64,000 nt of DNA from Chloroflexi bacterium TSY (GCA_019217005.1 JAHBNG010000030.1:1-64000), one strand, 5' to 3'. Counted from the first letter of the stretch, positions 9,938 to 19,583 are shown. Notes: generated from the sequence alone by a model not told the origin. A program made the numbers and translations.

Positions 9938-10930
9938 TTAACTCAAGCTCTTTGTCATCTTTTCTACTTCCTCTAGTAATCGATCTGTCTCCCGAATCTG
10001 CTTGAGCCAAGGAGTTACGAATTGGTCGATACTTGGTGTCATGTGAACCAACTGTTGATACCCAACTTTTTTCTCATCGATCATCTGACGCAGGTTCATC
10101 AGAAGAATCGGAATCCCATCGTATTGCGCAGCTGATCGCATCAAATTCGTAAGCATTTGTACTCGGTTGCCAAAGCCACGTGGCAATTGCTGTTCTCGCC
10201 CTAACCGGACGACGGCACTACGAGTCAGCCCAAAGCCAGACCAAACTGGTGTTGACAAATAAGTAGCAATATCATGTAGGCTTGTCTGCTCATCTGTTAG
10301 TAGAGATGGCGGGTGAGGCAGTGTAAATGGAGGCTGAATCCAATCCGGTGGTGAGGACTCCACTAGATCGGTATAATGAGTGAGCACTAAATCCTGAATC
10401 AATTCTGCTACAACTGCAAAAATTGACGACGACTCTGAGCGGATAGTCTGGATACATGGAAAGAGCCAGCGCAACAAATGCTCTTCCAAGAAACGTCTCT
10501 GCTCTGCCATCATACGGCGAGTGAATGTCTCTATCTGATCTTCCCGCGCATCTGCCTCCGCACCACACAGAAAGGCGAGAAGACGCAATTCTTCGCCCAG
10601 ATGATCAGCGCTCGGAGCTGCAGAGCTTGTTTGGTATCCCACGCGTTGGTAGCTGGACAAGACCGTGGTCGTTACTGCCCCGCCAATCATTGCACTGCGA
10701 TCCAAATAGAGACTTTCATAGGGGAAAACATTCAGACCAAAGAGCGCTTCATGTTCGACCATTAGGCAGTCTAGATCTACTGGAGCTGGTAAGACCGCTG
10801 CCAATTCATCAATCTGCTGCAAGATCGGTAACTGTCTCGCGGTCACGCCACAAAGAATTACCTGACTCAGTAAGGTGTACAGATTACCTCTTGCTTCGGC
10901 TGTTTCTCGCGCAGATAAGTTGATAGACAT
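9938..10930 (-). CDS. TorD/DmsD-family molybdoenzyme chaperone-like protein
   Basis: 330 residues from the Met at 10930 (MSINLSARETAEARGNLYTL). The frame is open further upstream, but this Met fits the family start. Family features are ARGNLYTLLSQV near the N-terminus, the acidic-aromatic core VEHEALFGLNVFPYESLYLD, and ADHLGEELRLLAFLCGAEAD. TorD-like proteins bind the signal peptide of molybdenum oxidoreductases and help load the cofactor. The length exceeds the usual 180-220 residues; the extra 100 residues after about 225 are unassigned. No molybdoenzyme is encoded nearby, so the client is unknown. It follows the LuxR-type regulator gene on the same strand, 160 bases downstream. Confidence 0.7.
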   Translation of the reverse strand: MSINLSARETAEARGNLYTLLSQVILCGVTARQLPILQQIDELAAVLPAPVDLDCLMVEHEALFGLNVFPYESLYLDRSAMIGGAVTTTVLSSYQRVGYQTSSAAPSADHLGEELRLLAFLCGAEADAREDQIETFTRRMMAEQRRFLEEHLLRWLFPCIQTIRSESSSIFAVVAELIQDLVLTHYTDLVESSPPDWIQPPFTLPHPPSLLTDEQTSLHDIATYLSTPVWSGFGLTRSAVVRLGREQQLPRGFGNRVQMLTNLMRSAAQYDGIPILLMNLRQMIDEKKVGYQQLVHMTPSIDQFVTPWLKQIRETDRLLEEVEKMTKSLS

Positions 10931-11087
10931 TGACAATTCACAATCGGTAGACCGTAATCGTTTGATCCCTTCGACTTCCCTAATAGAATGACGCAATTGT
11001 CGTCTATGGAGAATAACCAGATACTTTCCAAGACCCTTCAATGCACGACCCCTCATTCACAATTGACACTTCACAATTCGTAGTGAA

Positions 11088-11735
11088 TCAGAGGGTTACC
11101 AATCCTCGTTGGGCGGCAAGCGAAACGGCTTCAGTGCGATTGCCGGCTCCTAGTTTTCCCATGTTCGAACTAACATGAAATTTTACTGTACGTTCTGTGA
11201 TCGTGAGTTCGGCGGCAATTTCTTTATTCTGCAGACCACGGGCAAGAAGGGCAAGTACATCTAATTCTCGCTCGGTTAATGATTCGGGCGTTGGCGAATC
11301 TGGTTCTACCTGACTCATCTGCTGAATCAGTTTGGATGCCACAACTGGTTGGAGCAAAGAGCCTCCAGCATGAACGATGCGTACAGCATTAAAGAGTTCT
11401 TCGCGGGGAGCACCTTTTAGCAGATAACCTTGGGCACCGGCTTGGACGGCGGCCACGATCCGATCATCGGTATCAAATGCCGTGAAGACAATCGCACGAA
11501 ATGGCTGTTGATCGTCCCGCAGTTGGTGCAATACCTCCACGCCATCAATCTCTGGCATCTCGATATCCAAAAGAATGACATCGGGTTGAAGTCGAACAAA
11601 TAACTCGAGCAGCTCGCGTCCATTTTGTGCTTCACCAATCACATCGAAATCGGGCTGAGTATTCAAAACAGCGATCAAACCATCTCGTACAATGGGATGA
11701 TCATCCGCCACCAAAATACGAATTTGTGAAGACAT
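11088..11735 (-). CDS. NarL/FixJ-type response regulator
   Basis: 215 residues. The receiver domain (1-120) has the acidic pair DD at 11-12, phospho-acceptor Asp57 in VILLDIEMP, and the conserved Lys in YLLKGAP. The LuxR-type helix-turn-helix (about 150-212) reads LTERELDVLALLARGLQNKE and then TERTVKFHVSSNMGKLGA. It would bind DNA after phosphorylation by a sensor kinase. No kinase gene is in the window, so it is an orphan here. It lies 26 bases downstream of the GlmL-like gene on the same strand and could be co-transcribed with it. Confidence 0.93.
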   Translation of the reverse strand: MSSQIRILVADDHPIVRDGLIAVLNTQPDFDVIGEAQNGRELLELFVRLQPDVILLDIEMPEIDGVEVLHQLRDDQQPFRAIVFTAFDTDDRIVAAVQAGAQGYLLKGAPREELFNAVRIVHAGGSLLQPVVASKLIQQMSQVEPDSPTPESLTERELDVLALLARGLQNKEIAAELTITERTVKFHVSSNMGKLGAGNRTEAVSLAAQRGLVTL

Positions 11736-11760
11736 AGTGACTTGTCACCCTGAAACTCTA

Positions 11761-12939
11761 CTACAAGACATCTGCTTGTAAAACCTGATACATAGCCAAC
11801 GGTTCAACCTGGGCAATTGTTGAAATCAATGGCGCCAATCCCTGCATATCCCACCAAGATTGAATAGGACGCGGCCAATGCGCGTCCGGCCAGGCTCCAC
11901 TGACAAACTGAAGGGAGGGCCAACCATTCAGACTCGGTGGATGTTCTTTCGGCTGAGTGAAGCAAATTCGGACATCGTTGCGAGACTGTTTGGCCCAAAC
12001 ATGCATCCAATACATTGGCCGGCAAAATAGACCGTGCAGTTCAGACAGATCCTGATAGACCATCCACCCCTGAATAAACTGGGCAAATGCACTTTCCAAA
12101 CTCATCAGCATTGCTGGTTCTGTTACCCAGTGAGAGAGTGAGCGGTATGATGTTGCTCGTTGCTCAAATTGTCTCTCTAGACTGACCAGCGCTTCTGTCA
12201 ATCGATGAGAACGAATCAAATTTGGCGCTGGATGGAGATTCTCGATCACTCTGACATGAGGCGTCCATTTCGGATTCCTCTCGTCGGGAGACAATGCCTC
12301 TGGCGACAATACTTCTTGGATGACGCCCAATACAGCCTCCGCAGCATGACAGCTGCCGGCATAGAGGATGACAGACAGCTTTCCTTGAAGATGGACGAAA
12401 GCCCCTGCAATCATTTGACACAACTGTATAAGAGGCATCTCAATTGATTTTGCGAATGATGCAACATCGTATCCACCACTAATAACGAGGATGTCGGGTT
12501 TGGCTAATAGAAGCTTTTGGCCCAATGCATCTAAATTCATTTCTTCTTGTAAAACCGTTGTCCCAACAATCTCAGCGCGAGTGTGTGCCAGTGCACGGAA
12601 AGTCGCCTCTAAACTATAGTGTTCACTTAGGCTTGCTATCCAGATGCGCAAAGGCGAACAAAAAGTGGCCGCAGCCACAACCTGTGTAAGAGGGGGCTTC
12701 TCAATTGGGTTTTCGCTTGTCACCAGAGGTCCATTTGCTGCCCTATCCCACAAAGTACGCCCTAACTGATTCCCCATTTGCTCACATATCTGGCACATCT
12801 GTTCGGCTGGTGTTTGGTTCATCGTGGGTTTTTCTTCCCACCAAGCAACCAGGCGATAGATATCGTTAGCTGGTTCGATCAGGCATACTCGGATGAGATG
12901 ACTATCGGCACTAAGCGCCAACACGCTTCCTCGATTCAT
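11761..12939 (-). CDS. GlmL/MutL-like ASKHA-fold protein
   Basis: 392 residues from the Met at 12939, whose ATG overlaps the stop of the upstream gene as ATGA; this coupling decides the start. The layout suggests the glutamate mutase GlmL family: an N-terminal strand-turn (SVLALSADSHLIRVCLIEPA) where the family has a phosphate-binding loop, then VVAAATFCSPLRIWIASL, and KPDILVISGGYD in the middle. The usual first Asp-Gly pair of the phosphate loop is replaced by SAD, so nucleotide binding may be altered or lost. No mutase subunit is nearby; in Chloroflexota such proteins occur without the enzyme, with unknown function. It is last in a run of at least three coupled genes. Confidence 0.5.
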   Translation of the reverse strand: MNRGSVLALSADSHLIRVCLIEPANDIYRLVAWWEEKPTMNQTPAEQMCQICEQMGNQLGRTLWDRAANGPLVTSENPIEKPPLTQVVAAATFCSPLRIWIASLSEHYSLEATFRALAHTRAEIVGTTVLQEEMNLDALGQKLLLAKPDILVISGGYDVASFAKSIEMPLIQLCQMIAGAFVHLQGKLSVILYAGSCHAAEAVLGVIQEVLSPEALSPDERNPKWTPHVRVIENLHPAPNLIRSHRLTEALVSLERQFEQRATSYRSLSHWVTEPAMLMSLESAFAQFIQGWMVYQDLSELHGLFCRPMYWMHVWAKQSRNDVRICFTQPKEHPPSLNGWPSLQFVSGAWPDAHWPRPIQSWWDMQGLAPLISTIAQVEPLAMYQVLQADVL

Positions 12940-13760
12940 GACCATGGCAACATACCCTTCATCCCATCGAGCCAAAATTCAAGTTGTGCGATCAGTAGAC
13001 TCAAACGGGACATGACCAAGCGAGCAAAGATGATTCCTGCGGCAAACCAAAGTGCTCGCTTTCCCAACCAACTCCAGACAACAACCAGTAGAGTAAAAAA
13101 ATCAGTTTCCGGCTGACGATACGTTGCGACTTGATTCTGAGCATCGACTGAGCCAACATCACGACTTGAACTGATTTTTCTGGTGGGGTGAATATCCACA
13201 TAGAGGTGCAACAGAACGCCTGTTGTAATCAATAACATAACAATACTGCTCAAGAGCATACTTGGCGATGCTGACCATGCAAATCCTGTTTGAGCAGCGC
13301 GCATGAACTGAGGCAATAGTGTTCCTTGGATCGTTCCCGTAGCCATCGTTGCAAGGGTCACGCCAACAATCAATGCAACTGGAATCATCCCAATCACACG
13401 CAACCGGCGACCGGTGCGCGTTTCCTTTGTGACGTTTCTCTGAGAATATAAAGCAGAAGACGATTGGAACAAATTCCAAATGCCTGCAAAAAGGAGAATT
13501 AAAGAAAAAAATAATAATCCGATCTTTCCCCAATCGCCTAGCGGATCCCGCATGAGCGGAATGATCAAGCGTTGTCTTAAGACATTCTGTAATAGTAGCA
13601 CAGCCAAGTAGCCAAACGAAGCACCCACCAAAATATAGTGTGCAAGACGTGACAAAATATTCTCGCCAAAGAGGACACTAAATACCATCAGGGCGAGGGC
13701 AAAACTGATCCAAAATTGTAGGCCACTGAAGAAAGCGGTGGCTTCAGTCATTGCGGACAC
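12936..13760 (-). CDS. Multi-pass membrane protein of unknown function
   Basis: 274 residues, not recognised. About six hydrophobic segments are visible: 15-35, 40-62, 78-98, 122-142, 162-190 and 222-250. A hydrophilic stretch (about 195-220) separates the last two. It overlaps the zinc-ribbon gene upstream by 17 bases and the GlmL-like gene downstream by 4 bases, so the three are almost surely translated together. This suggests a membrane complex, but the role is unknown. Confidence 0.75.
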   Translation of the reverse strand: MSAMTEATAFFSGLQFWISFALALMVFSVLFGENILSRLAHYILVGASFGYLAVLLLQNVLRQRLIIPLMRDPLGDWGKIGLLFFSLILLFAGIWNLFQSSSALYSQRNVTKETRTGRRLRVIGMIPVALIVGVTLATMATGTIQGTLLPQFMRAAQTGFAWSASPSMLLSSIVMLLITTGVLLHLYVDIHPTRKISSSRDVGSVDAQNQVATYRQPETDFFTLLVVVWSWLGKRALWFAAGIIFARLVMSRLSLLIAQLEFWLDGMKGMLPWS

Positions 13761-15306
13761 TCTGCATAGTATGATCCTTCTCTTCCGAGCGTCGGCTGGT
13801 TAAAAGTGCCAGATTGCCAAAGATAATGACGACGATAAAAGCCAATTGCCCCCAGTTTTGGGCAATCAAATGTCGGCGTATTTGGTCATTTGGCAACGTG
13901 TCTACCGTTTGGATTCTCTCTGTCTGAATTTCCTGTGTCTGAACTCCCACAGCCCGCGTTTGGTCGAACAGCTGTTCTGGTCGCGATAAAAATGCCTGGT
14001 AGACGCTGGCACCATCAAACCCGCTCACAAGACCGCTCAACTGCCCACTATCAAGATAGGGTCGCAAGATTGGATCGGCACCGGCACTCACGACGGCAAT
14101 GAGAGGCTCCGAAGTCAACGGCTGTACTTGCTCCAACCACTCTTGTGCATCCTCGGCGTTTGCCGCAAGCACAAGAGAAAGCGCAGGCCGGATATTTTGG
14201 CGTTCGAGCGGGTTCGGCTGGCCCACTGATATGCCTATGGAGTCTCCCGTTGCCTCAGTCAGAATAGGAGCAAGAACATGGGTCAAGTTGTACGCAAATA
14301 AGGGCAAAATCGTAGCTCCGCCCGGTAAATATCCACTATCAATCGGTTGCGGACTGATAAAGCGCACATCAGTCTCGTTTTCGATCTGGTGTAATAATCG
14401 ACGTGCGCTTGCTGGCCCACCTGGAAGGAGACTCACCAACACCAACTGGCTGTTTTGTATGAGAAGATGATAGATCACAGGTTGTGCAATCATATCCATT
14501 TCTCCTGCCGTTGCGGGATCGTATGCCCAGTAGATCAGCACGAGCGCATTCGGGGATAAGTCCTCAACGACTTGAAAAGCATCCGAAACGCCAGTCAATT
14601 GTTGTGGCTGGCCCACCGGTCCGCCAAATTGCAACAAGAGGGGGATCCCAATACAGAGACCGAGCAATCCAAATATCCAAGGAATACGCAAGACAATTCG
14701 ATCATGGGCTCCAATCATCAACGATTCAGTTCGCTGTACGGGTTCTCGCTGCATCACCTGACGCCAGAAACGTATATCAGCATCTTCTAGTTCAGGCATT
14801 GCTGGAGCAGTAGTCAAAGGTTGCTGATTTGCCTCTTTTGTTGGTTGCTGTTGGGACTTGTCGCTTTCTGCTGTTGGTTTTACTGGCGCAATCGCAAGTG
14901 GATCTATTAGTCCTTGAACACCTGTAAGTAAACGGGCAGCCCCTCTAATTTCTTCAGATGATTCGGTTGACATCTGATGTTGAACAAACTCGGATACACC
15001 AGGTTCTGGTTCAGGCTGGAGCCAGGGTTGTTCTCTTGAAACATCCGAATCGCTTGCGATGAACTCTCGTTCAGCGGGTTGCGCTGTAGAGGGCACAGAG
15101 TCTTGCTGATTGGGTTCTCTTTGTCGCGGCTGGACATCAAGTGTATGGGTGTCTGCAGTCGTCTGCTCAAATGATTCGCTTTCAGATCTTCGCTCTGATT
15201 GTGTCTCAGCATCATTGACTGATGTCAAACGCTTTCCACAGTGGTTGCAATAGTTAGAACCAGAACGGTTACTCACACCACAATGTGGACAGGAGATGGT
15301 GGCCAT
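13744..15306 (-). CDS. Zinc-ribbon protein with membrane-anchored extracytoplasmic domain
   Basis: 520 residues. An N-terminal zinc ribbon (CPHCGVSNRSGSNYCNHCGK, residues 5-24) is followed by about 175 polar, Gln/Glu/Ser-rich residues that look disordered. A transmembrane segment follows at about 212-232 (IPWIFGLLGLCIGIPLLLQF). A domain of about 230 residues outside the membrane and a second transmembrane segment near the C-terminus (LAFIVVIIFGNLALLTS) complete it. The outer domain has alternating strand/helix character but no family I can name. It heads the coupled set with the membrane protein and GlmL-like gene. The start is preceded by an A-rich leader without a strong ribosome site. Confidence 0.75.
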   Translation of the reverse strand: MATISCPHCGVSNRSGSNYCNHCGKRLTSVNDAETQSERRSESESFEQTTADTHTLDVQPRQREPNQQDSVPSTAQPAEREFIASDSDVSREQPWLQPEPEPGVSEFVQHQMSTESSEEIRGAARLLTGVQGLIDPLAIAPVKPTAESDKSQQQPTKEANQQPLTTAPAMPELEDADIRFWRQVMQREPVQRTESLMIGAHDRIVLRIPWIFGLLGLCIGIPLLLQFGGPVGQPQQLTGVSDAFQVVEDLSPNALVLIYWAYDPATAGEMDMIAQPVIYHLLIQNSQLVLVSLLPGGPASARRLLHQIENETDVRFISPQPIDSGYLPGGATILPLFAYNLTHVLAPILTEATGDSIGISVGQPNPLERQNIRPALSLVLAANAEDAQEWLEQVQPLTSEPLIAVVSAGADPILRPYLDSGQLSGLVSGFDGASVYQAFLSRPEQLFDQTRAVGVQTQEIQTERIQTVDTLPNDQIRRHLIAQNWGQLAFIVVIIFGNLALLTSRRSEEKDHTMQSVRND

Positions 15307-15390
15307 AAAAAATATTTTTGATTGTTCTTAATTCTCATAGACAAACCAGATAAAACCCGTACAAATGTGGAGTGAGCGCACCTTTCCTTT

Positions 15391-15618
15391 GGAAAGGCGT
15401 TCTCTAATGCGAAGGGCGGCGTTAGAGAACGCCTTCTCCTCACAGTGCGATTTCTATTTGTTTTGTCTATCAGTAGACCGCAATTGTGTCATTCTCAAAC
15501 AAAGCGAAGAATCTAACGATTGTGATCTACTGATTATTGGGTGGTATAGCACAAATTGTGTAAATTACCGATCGCAGTCAGAGAGAAATCGAATTTACAC
15601 ACAATTTGGCATACCACC
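15391..15618. repeat. Three adjacent palindromic repeats (one single, P5, P1)
   Basis: Three inverted repeats stand side by side between two minus-strand genes. At 15391-15432 the arms are AAGGCGTTCTCTAA and TTAGAGAACGCCTT. At 15463-15539 (family P5) the arms are ATCAGTAGACCGCAATTGT and ACGATTGTGATCTACTGAT. At 15540-15618 (family P1) the arms are GGTGGTATAGCACAAATTGT and ACAATTTGGCATACCACC. All could fold as hairpins in RNA; none has a U tract typical of a simple terminator. Confidence 0.75.
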
Positions 15619-15620
15619 GA

Positions 15621-16247
15621 TTATTGTCGTCCTGTCAAAAAACGCAGCCCAATAACGAGTATTGCAAGACTACTGCCGAGGAGTGCACCGCGCATGGCAG
15701 CCATAACAGGTTGGTCAATCAACCAATTCACGCTTGGCTGTATCTGAATCCCAAGAAAGTCTTGACTGATAGGCAGTTGAGTGCCAAACATAATGAGTGC
15801 ACCCATCAACATCCAGGTACCGCCCGTGCGGTTGATGTGCAAAAACCGATAAGCAGCTGCGGCCAAGAAAAAGACCAATAGTGCAAATAGAGCTGTTTGA
15901 ATAGGTGCAATCAGTGTGTCAAAGAACCACTCAACCATCAACCCTGCTGCGCCTTCCGAGTCGACCAATCCTGCTGCAAAAACCACCAACAGGGATGCCA
16001 ACAAGGCCAGACTCAGCGCCCAATCAGGTTGGCCTGTCTGAATCCGGTTTATATGGATCCAAATTGCATTGATGATACCAAGCAGCAGACCAATCGCGCT
16101 TAGTACGATTACCCACTGGTAAAGCTCTGTGGTCAACGGACGCAGAACGACGACTTGCCCCGTTCGATCTAGCCCAATCAGAATGAAGCAACCAAGCGTA
16201 ATCAGAATGACCAGATAACCTGGATAATTTGTTCGTTTCGTCATCAT
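15621..16247 (-). CDS. Membrane protein of unknown function, six helices
   Basis: 208 residues, not recognised. Hydrophobic segments at about 10-27, 43-62, 77-97, 110-135, 144-160 and 180-203 suggest six membrane helices with short loops. The C-terminus TGRQ lies only two bases from the P1 palindrome. It follows the gene at 16260-17304 by 12 bases on the same strand, so the two are likely co-transcribed. No catalytic motif is visible. Confidence 0.7.
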   Translation of the reverse strand: MMTKRTNYPGYLVILITLGCFILIGLDRTGQVVVLRPLTTELYQWVIVLSAIGLLLGIINAIWIHINRIQTGQPDWALSLALLASLLVVFAAGLVDSEGAAGLMVEWFFDTLIAPIQTALFALLVFFLAAAAYRFLHINRTGGTWMLMGALIMFGTQLPISQDFLGIQIQPSVNWLIDQPVMAAMRGALLGSSLAILVIGLRFLTGRQ

Positions 16248-16259
16248 ATCTGCTTTGCT

Positions 16260-17304
16260 CTACATAAACATGGCGCAGATGACAAGAGCAACGACGAATC
16301 CAATCGCTACGGTTGTTATCACGCGTTCGTGCTCATCGTTTTCCCCTCTCTGAGCAGAGACTCTATTGTTCAGTTCTGCAAAACTACTTCGCATCCTAGA
16401 TTGTGTGTACTCTGATTGAGTATGAAGCCGTTCTGCTGATTGACTCTTTCGATTCGTGAAAAGCAGAACAAATGGAAGTGATTGCCAGTGAGTGATTGTT
16501 GACGAATCCGACATTGGAAAAAAGAGCCAGCGCAAACTAGTTGGTACTCCATTGGTTTGTTGAGTCAGAACATTAGAAAGATCACGACCCGTATGAGAAT
16601 CTAGAGTCGTGAGGCTTGCCATATGGGTAACAATATCGGCTCCCGTAAAGGCCAGGATGAGCTCCTCATGTTCTTCAGGATTCTCTTTCTGTTCTTGACT
16701 TAACGGCTCGAAATCCTTAGGTGCCTCATCGGTGAACGCACGCAAAAGCGTCGGTCCTTCTTGAACAAGGGCATAGAGCCAAAGCGGGCTATTTCCACCG
16801 ATCGCAAAGTGAGGCGAAGCCATCGATGATCGATGCGTAGATAATCTCTCTGCCATCAAATGTAGCGCTATGATGCCAAAAAATCCATGATGTGCATGGT
16901 TACTCACCCCCAAATCAAACAAAATTCTCTGACCCGATTCCAGGCTATAGGCCAAATGTCTTTGCCATTCTAACACGAGGGTGCTTGTGGTCCGTTTCCA
17001 GTACATAGAATTAACTCTTAATAATTTGGGATACCACCAATTTTGGCTACCGGAGTCTAGATTCCAAATATGCCTCCAACAATTCGGAGCCACCAGGGTG
17101 ACTGAGCAGTTCTGCCCACTCACGGCACTCTGCCAGACCAAGCAGTGCTGCCATCGGAGAGAAGAGGTGAAGAGTTTGCCCAGCCAAAAAGGTACATGGT
17201 CGATGTCCAGCTACAAACAGCAGCAGAGGCAGCAGCATCTCCCGTTTCTGAATCGCCGCAATTGTAGAGCGAATATTTGGTGTTAATCGATCGTTTATTG
17301 TCAT
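16260..17304 (-). pseudogene. Tail-anchored protein of unknown function, interrupted
   Basis: Two frames make one gene. The first (17304-17047) starts MTINDRLTPNIRSTIAAIQK and reads 85 residues to a stop. The second continues to 16260 and ends with a single membrane helix (VITTVAIGFVVALVICAMFM). Between them, around 16990-17045, the sequence GGTGGTATCCCAAATTATT resembles a degenerate P1 repeat arm. A small repeat insertion may have broken the gene, rather than a one-base slip. The C-terminal membrane anchor with a polar, Ser/Gln-rich stretch before it is visible, but no family is recognised. Upstream partner of the 15621-16247 gene. Confidence 0.55.
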
Positions 17305-17536
17305 GCTTGTTTATCTCTTAAATCTGTATAATCCGCCGAACATTAGTCAAAAAAGTATTGTGGCAACAGAACCTAGAGCTGAGTACACAAGTCCCTCACA
17401 CGACTAAATCCCGGACGTCCACCTTCGCGGACTGGACGAAACGCTTGTGGTATTGTCTACCCCAGCAGACAGTTAGCCCTGCTCTGAGAATGATTTCAAT
17501 CTATCTCATTGTACCATAGAGCCGAGAGAAGGTTGT

Positions 17537-17612
17537 CAGTTTAGTATCAGTAGACAGCAATCGTTGGATTCTTCACTTCGTTCGAGAGTGACACGATTGC
17601 TGTCTACTGAGT
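17537..17612. repeat. Palindromic repeat P5
   Basis: Arms ATCAGTAGACAGCAATCGT and ACGATTGCTGTCTACTGA around a 30-base loop. It belongs with the P5 copies at 15463-15539, 30526-30662 and 40205-40434. Its right part supplies the last codons and stop of the glycosyltransferase gene that ends at 17573. Confidence 0.75.
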
Positions 17613-18718
17613 ATCTCTAAGTATTGCTTGGTAATGGTTTCGATTTCAAACGGTTGCCAACTTTTTGGATTCATTTCATGCCGTGACCTGCTCAGTTCTT
17701 GTTCGATTGCGCATGCCAAAGCGTCAAGATCATTGACAGGAATAAGCCGACCGAACCGACCGTCAGCGAGGATTTCACGTGGACCACTGGGACAATCTGT
17801 CGCAATGACCGGTGCACCGCTGTAAAGCGCCTCGATTAGCACGGTTGGTAATCCTTCCCAGCTAGAAGAGAGAACAAAGAGAGCACAATGAGCCATGTAC
17901 GCATAGGGATTGTCGCAGAAGCCAGGAAAACAGATATCATTTTCTAAACCCAACGCGCGAACATGGGCTTTTAGCTCTTCCTCAAGAGGTCCTTCGCCGA
18001 GAATAATAAGTCGGATCGGGTGCGTTGCTTGTACTCTGGCCACCGCATCAATTAGTAAACGAAAGTTCTTTTGCTTTGCCAACCGTCCAACACCAAGCAC
18101 AACAGGAGGTCGGTTTGGCTGAAACCAGGGATGATCGAGCGATGCTTTGGCCTTCTTGCGCATCGTCGGCACGATGACGGGATTATAAATGACGCGAATT
18201 TGCTCTTGTGGAATAGAGGTTTCGCGTGCCAGATCGTCGGCAATGCCTTGGGAGACAGCGACGATCTCATCTGCCCAATGATAAAAACGCTTCATCAAAC
18301 GAGGGAGGAGGCGATCTCGCCAGTTGCTTGCATGGCGCGTGTGGGCAGATGTAATATGTTCTGTGATGACGAGTCGTATCGGAGAAGAATGTTTTGCCAA
18401 TTGTCGCGCCCAGATTGCAATTAGATTGGCGTTGGCTGGACCAGCAAGGAGCGCCGAGGGTTGTTCACGTTTGAGGTAGCGCGCCAATCTCGGCAAACTT
18501 GCAACAAGACGCGGTGCGGACAAATCGATCACGCGGATACTCTCTGGCACCTCAGCAAGATAAACACCTTGCGCCTTGGACAACACCAGATCGACGGGGT
18601 ACTCATGGGCATCAAAGCCCAAGGCCAAATTGAACAAAACGCGTTGGGCACCAGCACCGATTAAGTCTGGCAGAAAGACTGCAATTCGTCTATTCGTACG
18701 CCGACGAGACTTTGTCAT
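17573..18718 (-). CDS. GT4-family glycosyltransferase
   Basis: About 381 residues from the Met at 18718 (MTKSRRRTNRRIAVFLPDL). The frame extends upstream, but the Rossmann start VFLPDLIGAGAQRVLFNLAL favours this site. Family features are the donor-domain turn LGVGRLAKQKNFRLLIDAVA, and SSSWEGLPTVLIEALYSGAP with the conserved Glu of the EX7E motif. It transfers a sugar from a nucleotide donor, most likely in surface glycan assembly. The start overlaps the end of the sulfotransferase gene by 29 bases. The final residues (QQSCHSRTK) are encoded by the P5 repeat, so the original C-terminus has been replaced. Confidence 0.9.
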   Translation of the reverse strand: MTKSRRRTNRRIAVFLPDLIGAGAQRVLFNLALGFDAHEYPVDLVLSKAQGVYLAEVPESIRVIDLSAPRLVASLPRLARYLKREQPSALLAGPANANLIAIWARQLAKHSSPIRLVITEHITSAHTRHASNWRDRLLPRLMKRFYHWADEIVAVSQGIADDLARETSIPQEQIRVIYNPVIVPTMRKKAKASLDHPWFQPNRPPVVLGVGRLAKQKNFRLLIDAVARVQATHPIRLIILGEGPLEEELKAHVRALGLENDICFPGFCDNPYAYMAHCALFVLSSSWEGLPTVLIEALYSGAPVIATDCPSGPREILADGRFGRLIPVNDLDALACAIEQELSRSRHEMNPKSWQPFEIETITKQYLEILSRQQSCHSRTK

Positions 18719-19574
18719 ATGGAGCCTGTCCTTGCAACAATGAGGCAAACTCGGAATCCAACACAATTTGATGAATCTCTTTATAATTACGAATTGTCTC
18801 TGCGTAGGGCGCTTTGCGTATTTTCTGAAGCGTTGATGTTGGCTTGTGGTAATCGATATCTGCTCCAAGAAAGGAAAGAATTGATGTGAAGCGATCTGGT
18901 GTGCTCGTTAGAGCCTCATAAGTGACTTCGAGAAAGGGTAAACCAGAGTATCGAAGTAGATGCATCATCCAGCGATTTTTATTGCGCAACCACTTTAATT
19001 CATTGATGATCGTGGCGGGATCAAGATAGACCGTTATTGGTATCTTTGGTTCGTTCCCCTGAGAATTGGCGCGGTCTGAATCGGCATGGGCCTGTAAATG
19101 TGCCAGCCCGCTTGCTTCGACGAGCCTTTTAGAGAGAAGAATATCGAGTACATTCTGTCGGATCAAGTGAATGACTCGAACCTTCCGCCAATGGAGATAG
19201 AGCCATACCTCTGGATATTGGCGGAGTGCCGAATACATCAGCTTGAAACCAACCGCCCGAGTGATCGGAACATTTCTGCTGGAATCATGTTCTTGCAAAG
19301 TGCCCTTTTTTTGAACATCTTTTTTCCCATAAAGCCCGTCTAGATAGGCAAAGGTCTTCAAGGGACGTATGGAGGGCAAGCGTCGAAGAGCATCTCTTCC
19401 GCACGGATAATCGATTAAGCGTGGATAATCATCTGATCCTGCATCCCAGACGCGTGACTGACGCAGCAACAGTTCACCGTAGGCGGCAATAGTGCCAACG
19501 CGGTTGAGCGTATCGATCACCCAAGTAGAGCCACTTCGCTGGGTTGTAAAGAGAACGAACGAAGTCTGGATCAT
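18690..19574 (-). CDS. Sulfotransferase-family protein
   Basis: 294 residues from the Met at 19574 (MIQTSFVLFTTQRSGSTWVI). The 5'-phosphosulfate loop TTQRSGSTWV lies at about 9-18. A 3'-phosphate region (RVIHLIRQNVLDILLSKRL) lies near 140-160. The family moves sulfate from PAPS to sugar or other acceptors. An upstream extension of the frame runs into a P1 palindrome and lacks family similarity, so the inner Met is preferred. Neighbours are glycosyltransferases, a flippase and a second sulfotransferase, pointing to sulfated surface glycan; acceptor unknown. Confidence 0.85.
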   Translation of the reverse strand: MIQTSFVLFTTQRSGSTWVIDTLNRVGTIAAYGELLLRQSRVWDAGSDDYPRLIDYPCGRDALRRLPSIRPLKTFAYLDGLYGKKDVQKKGTLQEHDSSRNVPITRAVGFKLMYSALRQYPEVWLYLHWRKVRVIHLIRQNVLDILLSKRLVEASGLAHLQAHADSDRANSQGNEPKIPITVYLDPATIINELKWLRNKNRWMMHLLRYSGLPFLEVTYEALTSTPDRFTSILSFLGADIDYHKPTSTLQKIRKAPYAETIRNYKEIHQIVLDSEFASLLQGQAPYDKVSSAYE

Positions 19575-19583
19575 TATTTTTGA

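Noticed and set aside
9938..11735. Nitrate or DMSO respiration cluster based on TorD-like and NarL-like genes
   Set aside because: No molybdoenzyme, Fe-S or membrane subunit gene is nearby, so a respiratory cluster cannot be supported.
13890..14813. Plus-strand open frames opposite the zinc-ribbon gene
   Set aside because: They mirror a well-supported minus-strand gene and have biased, non-protein-like composition.
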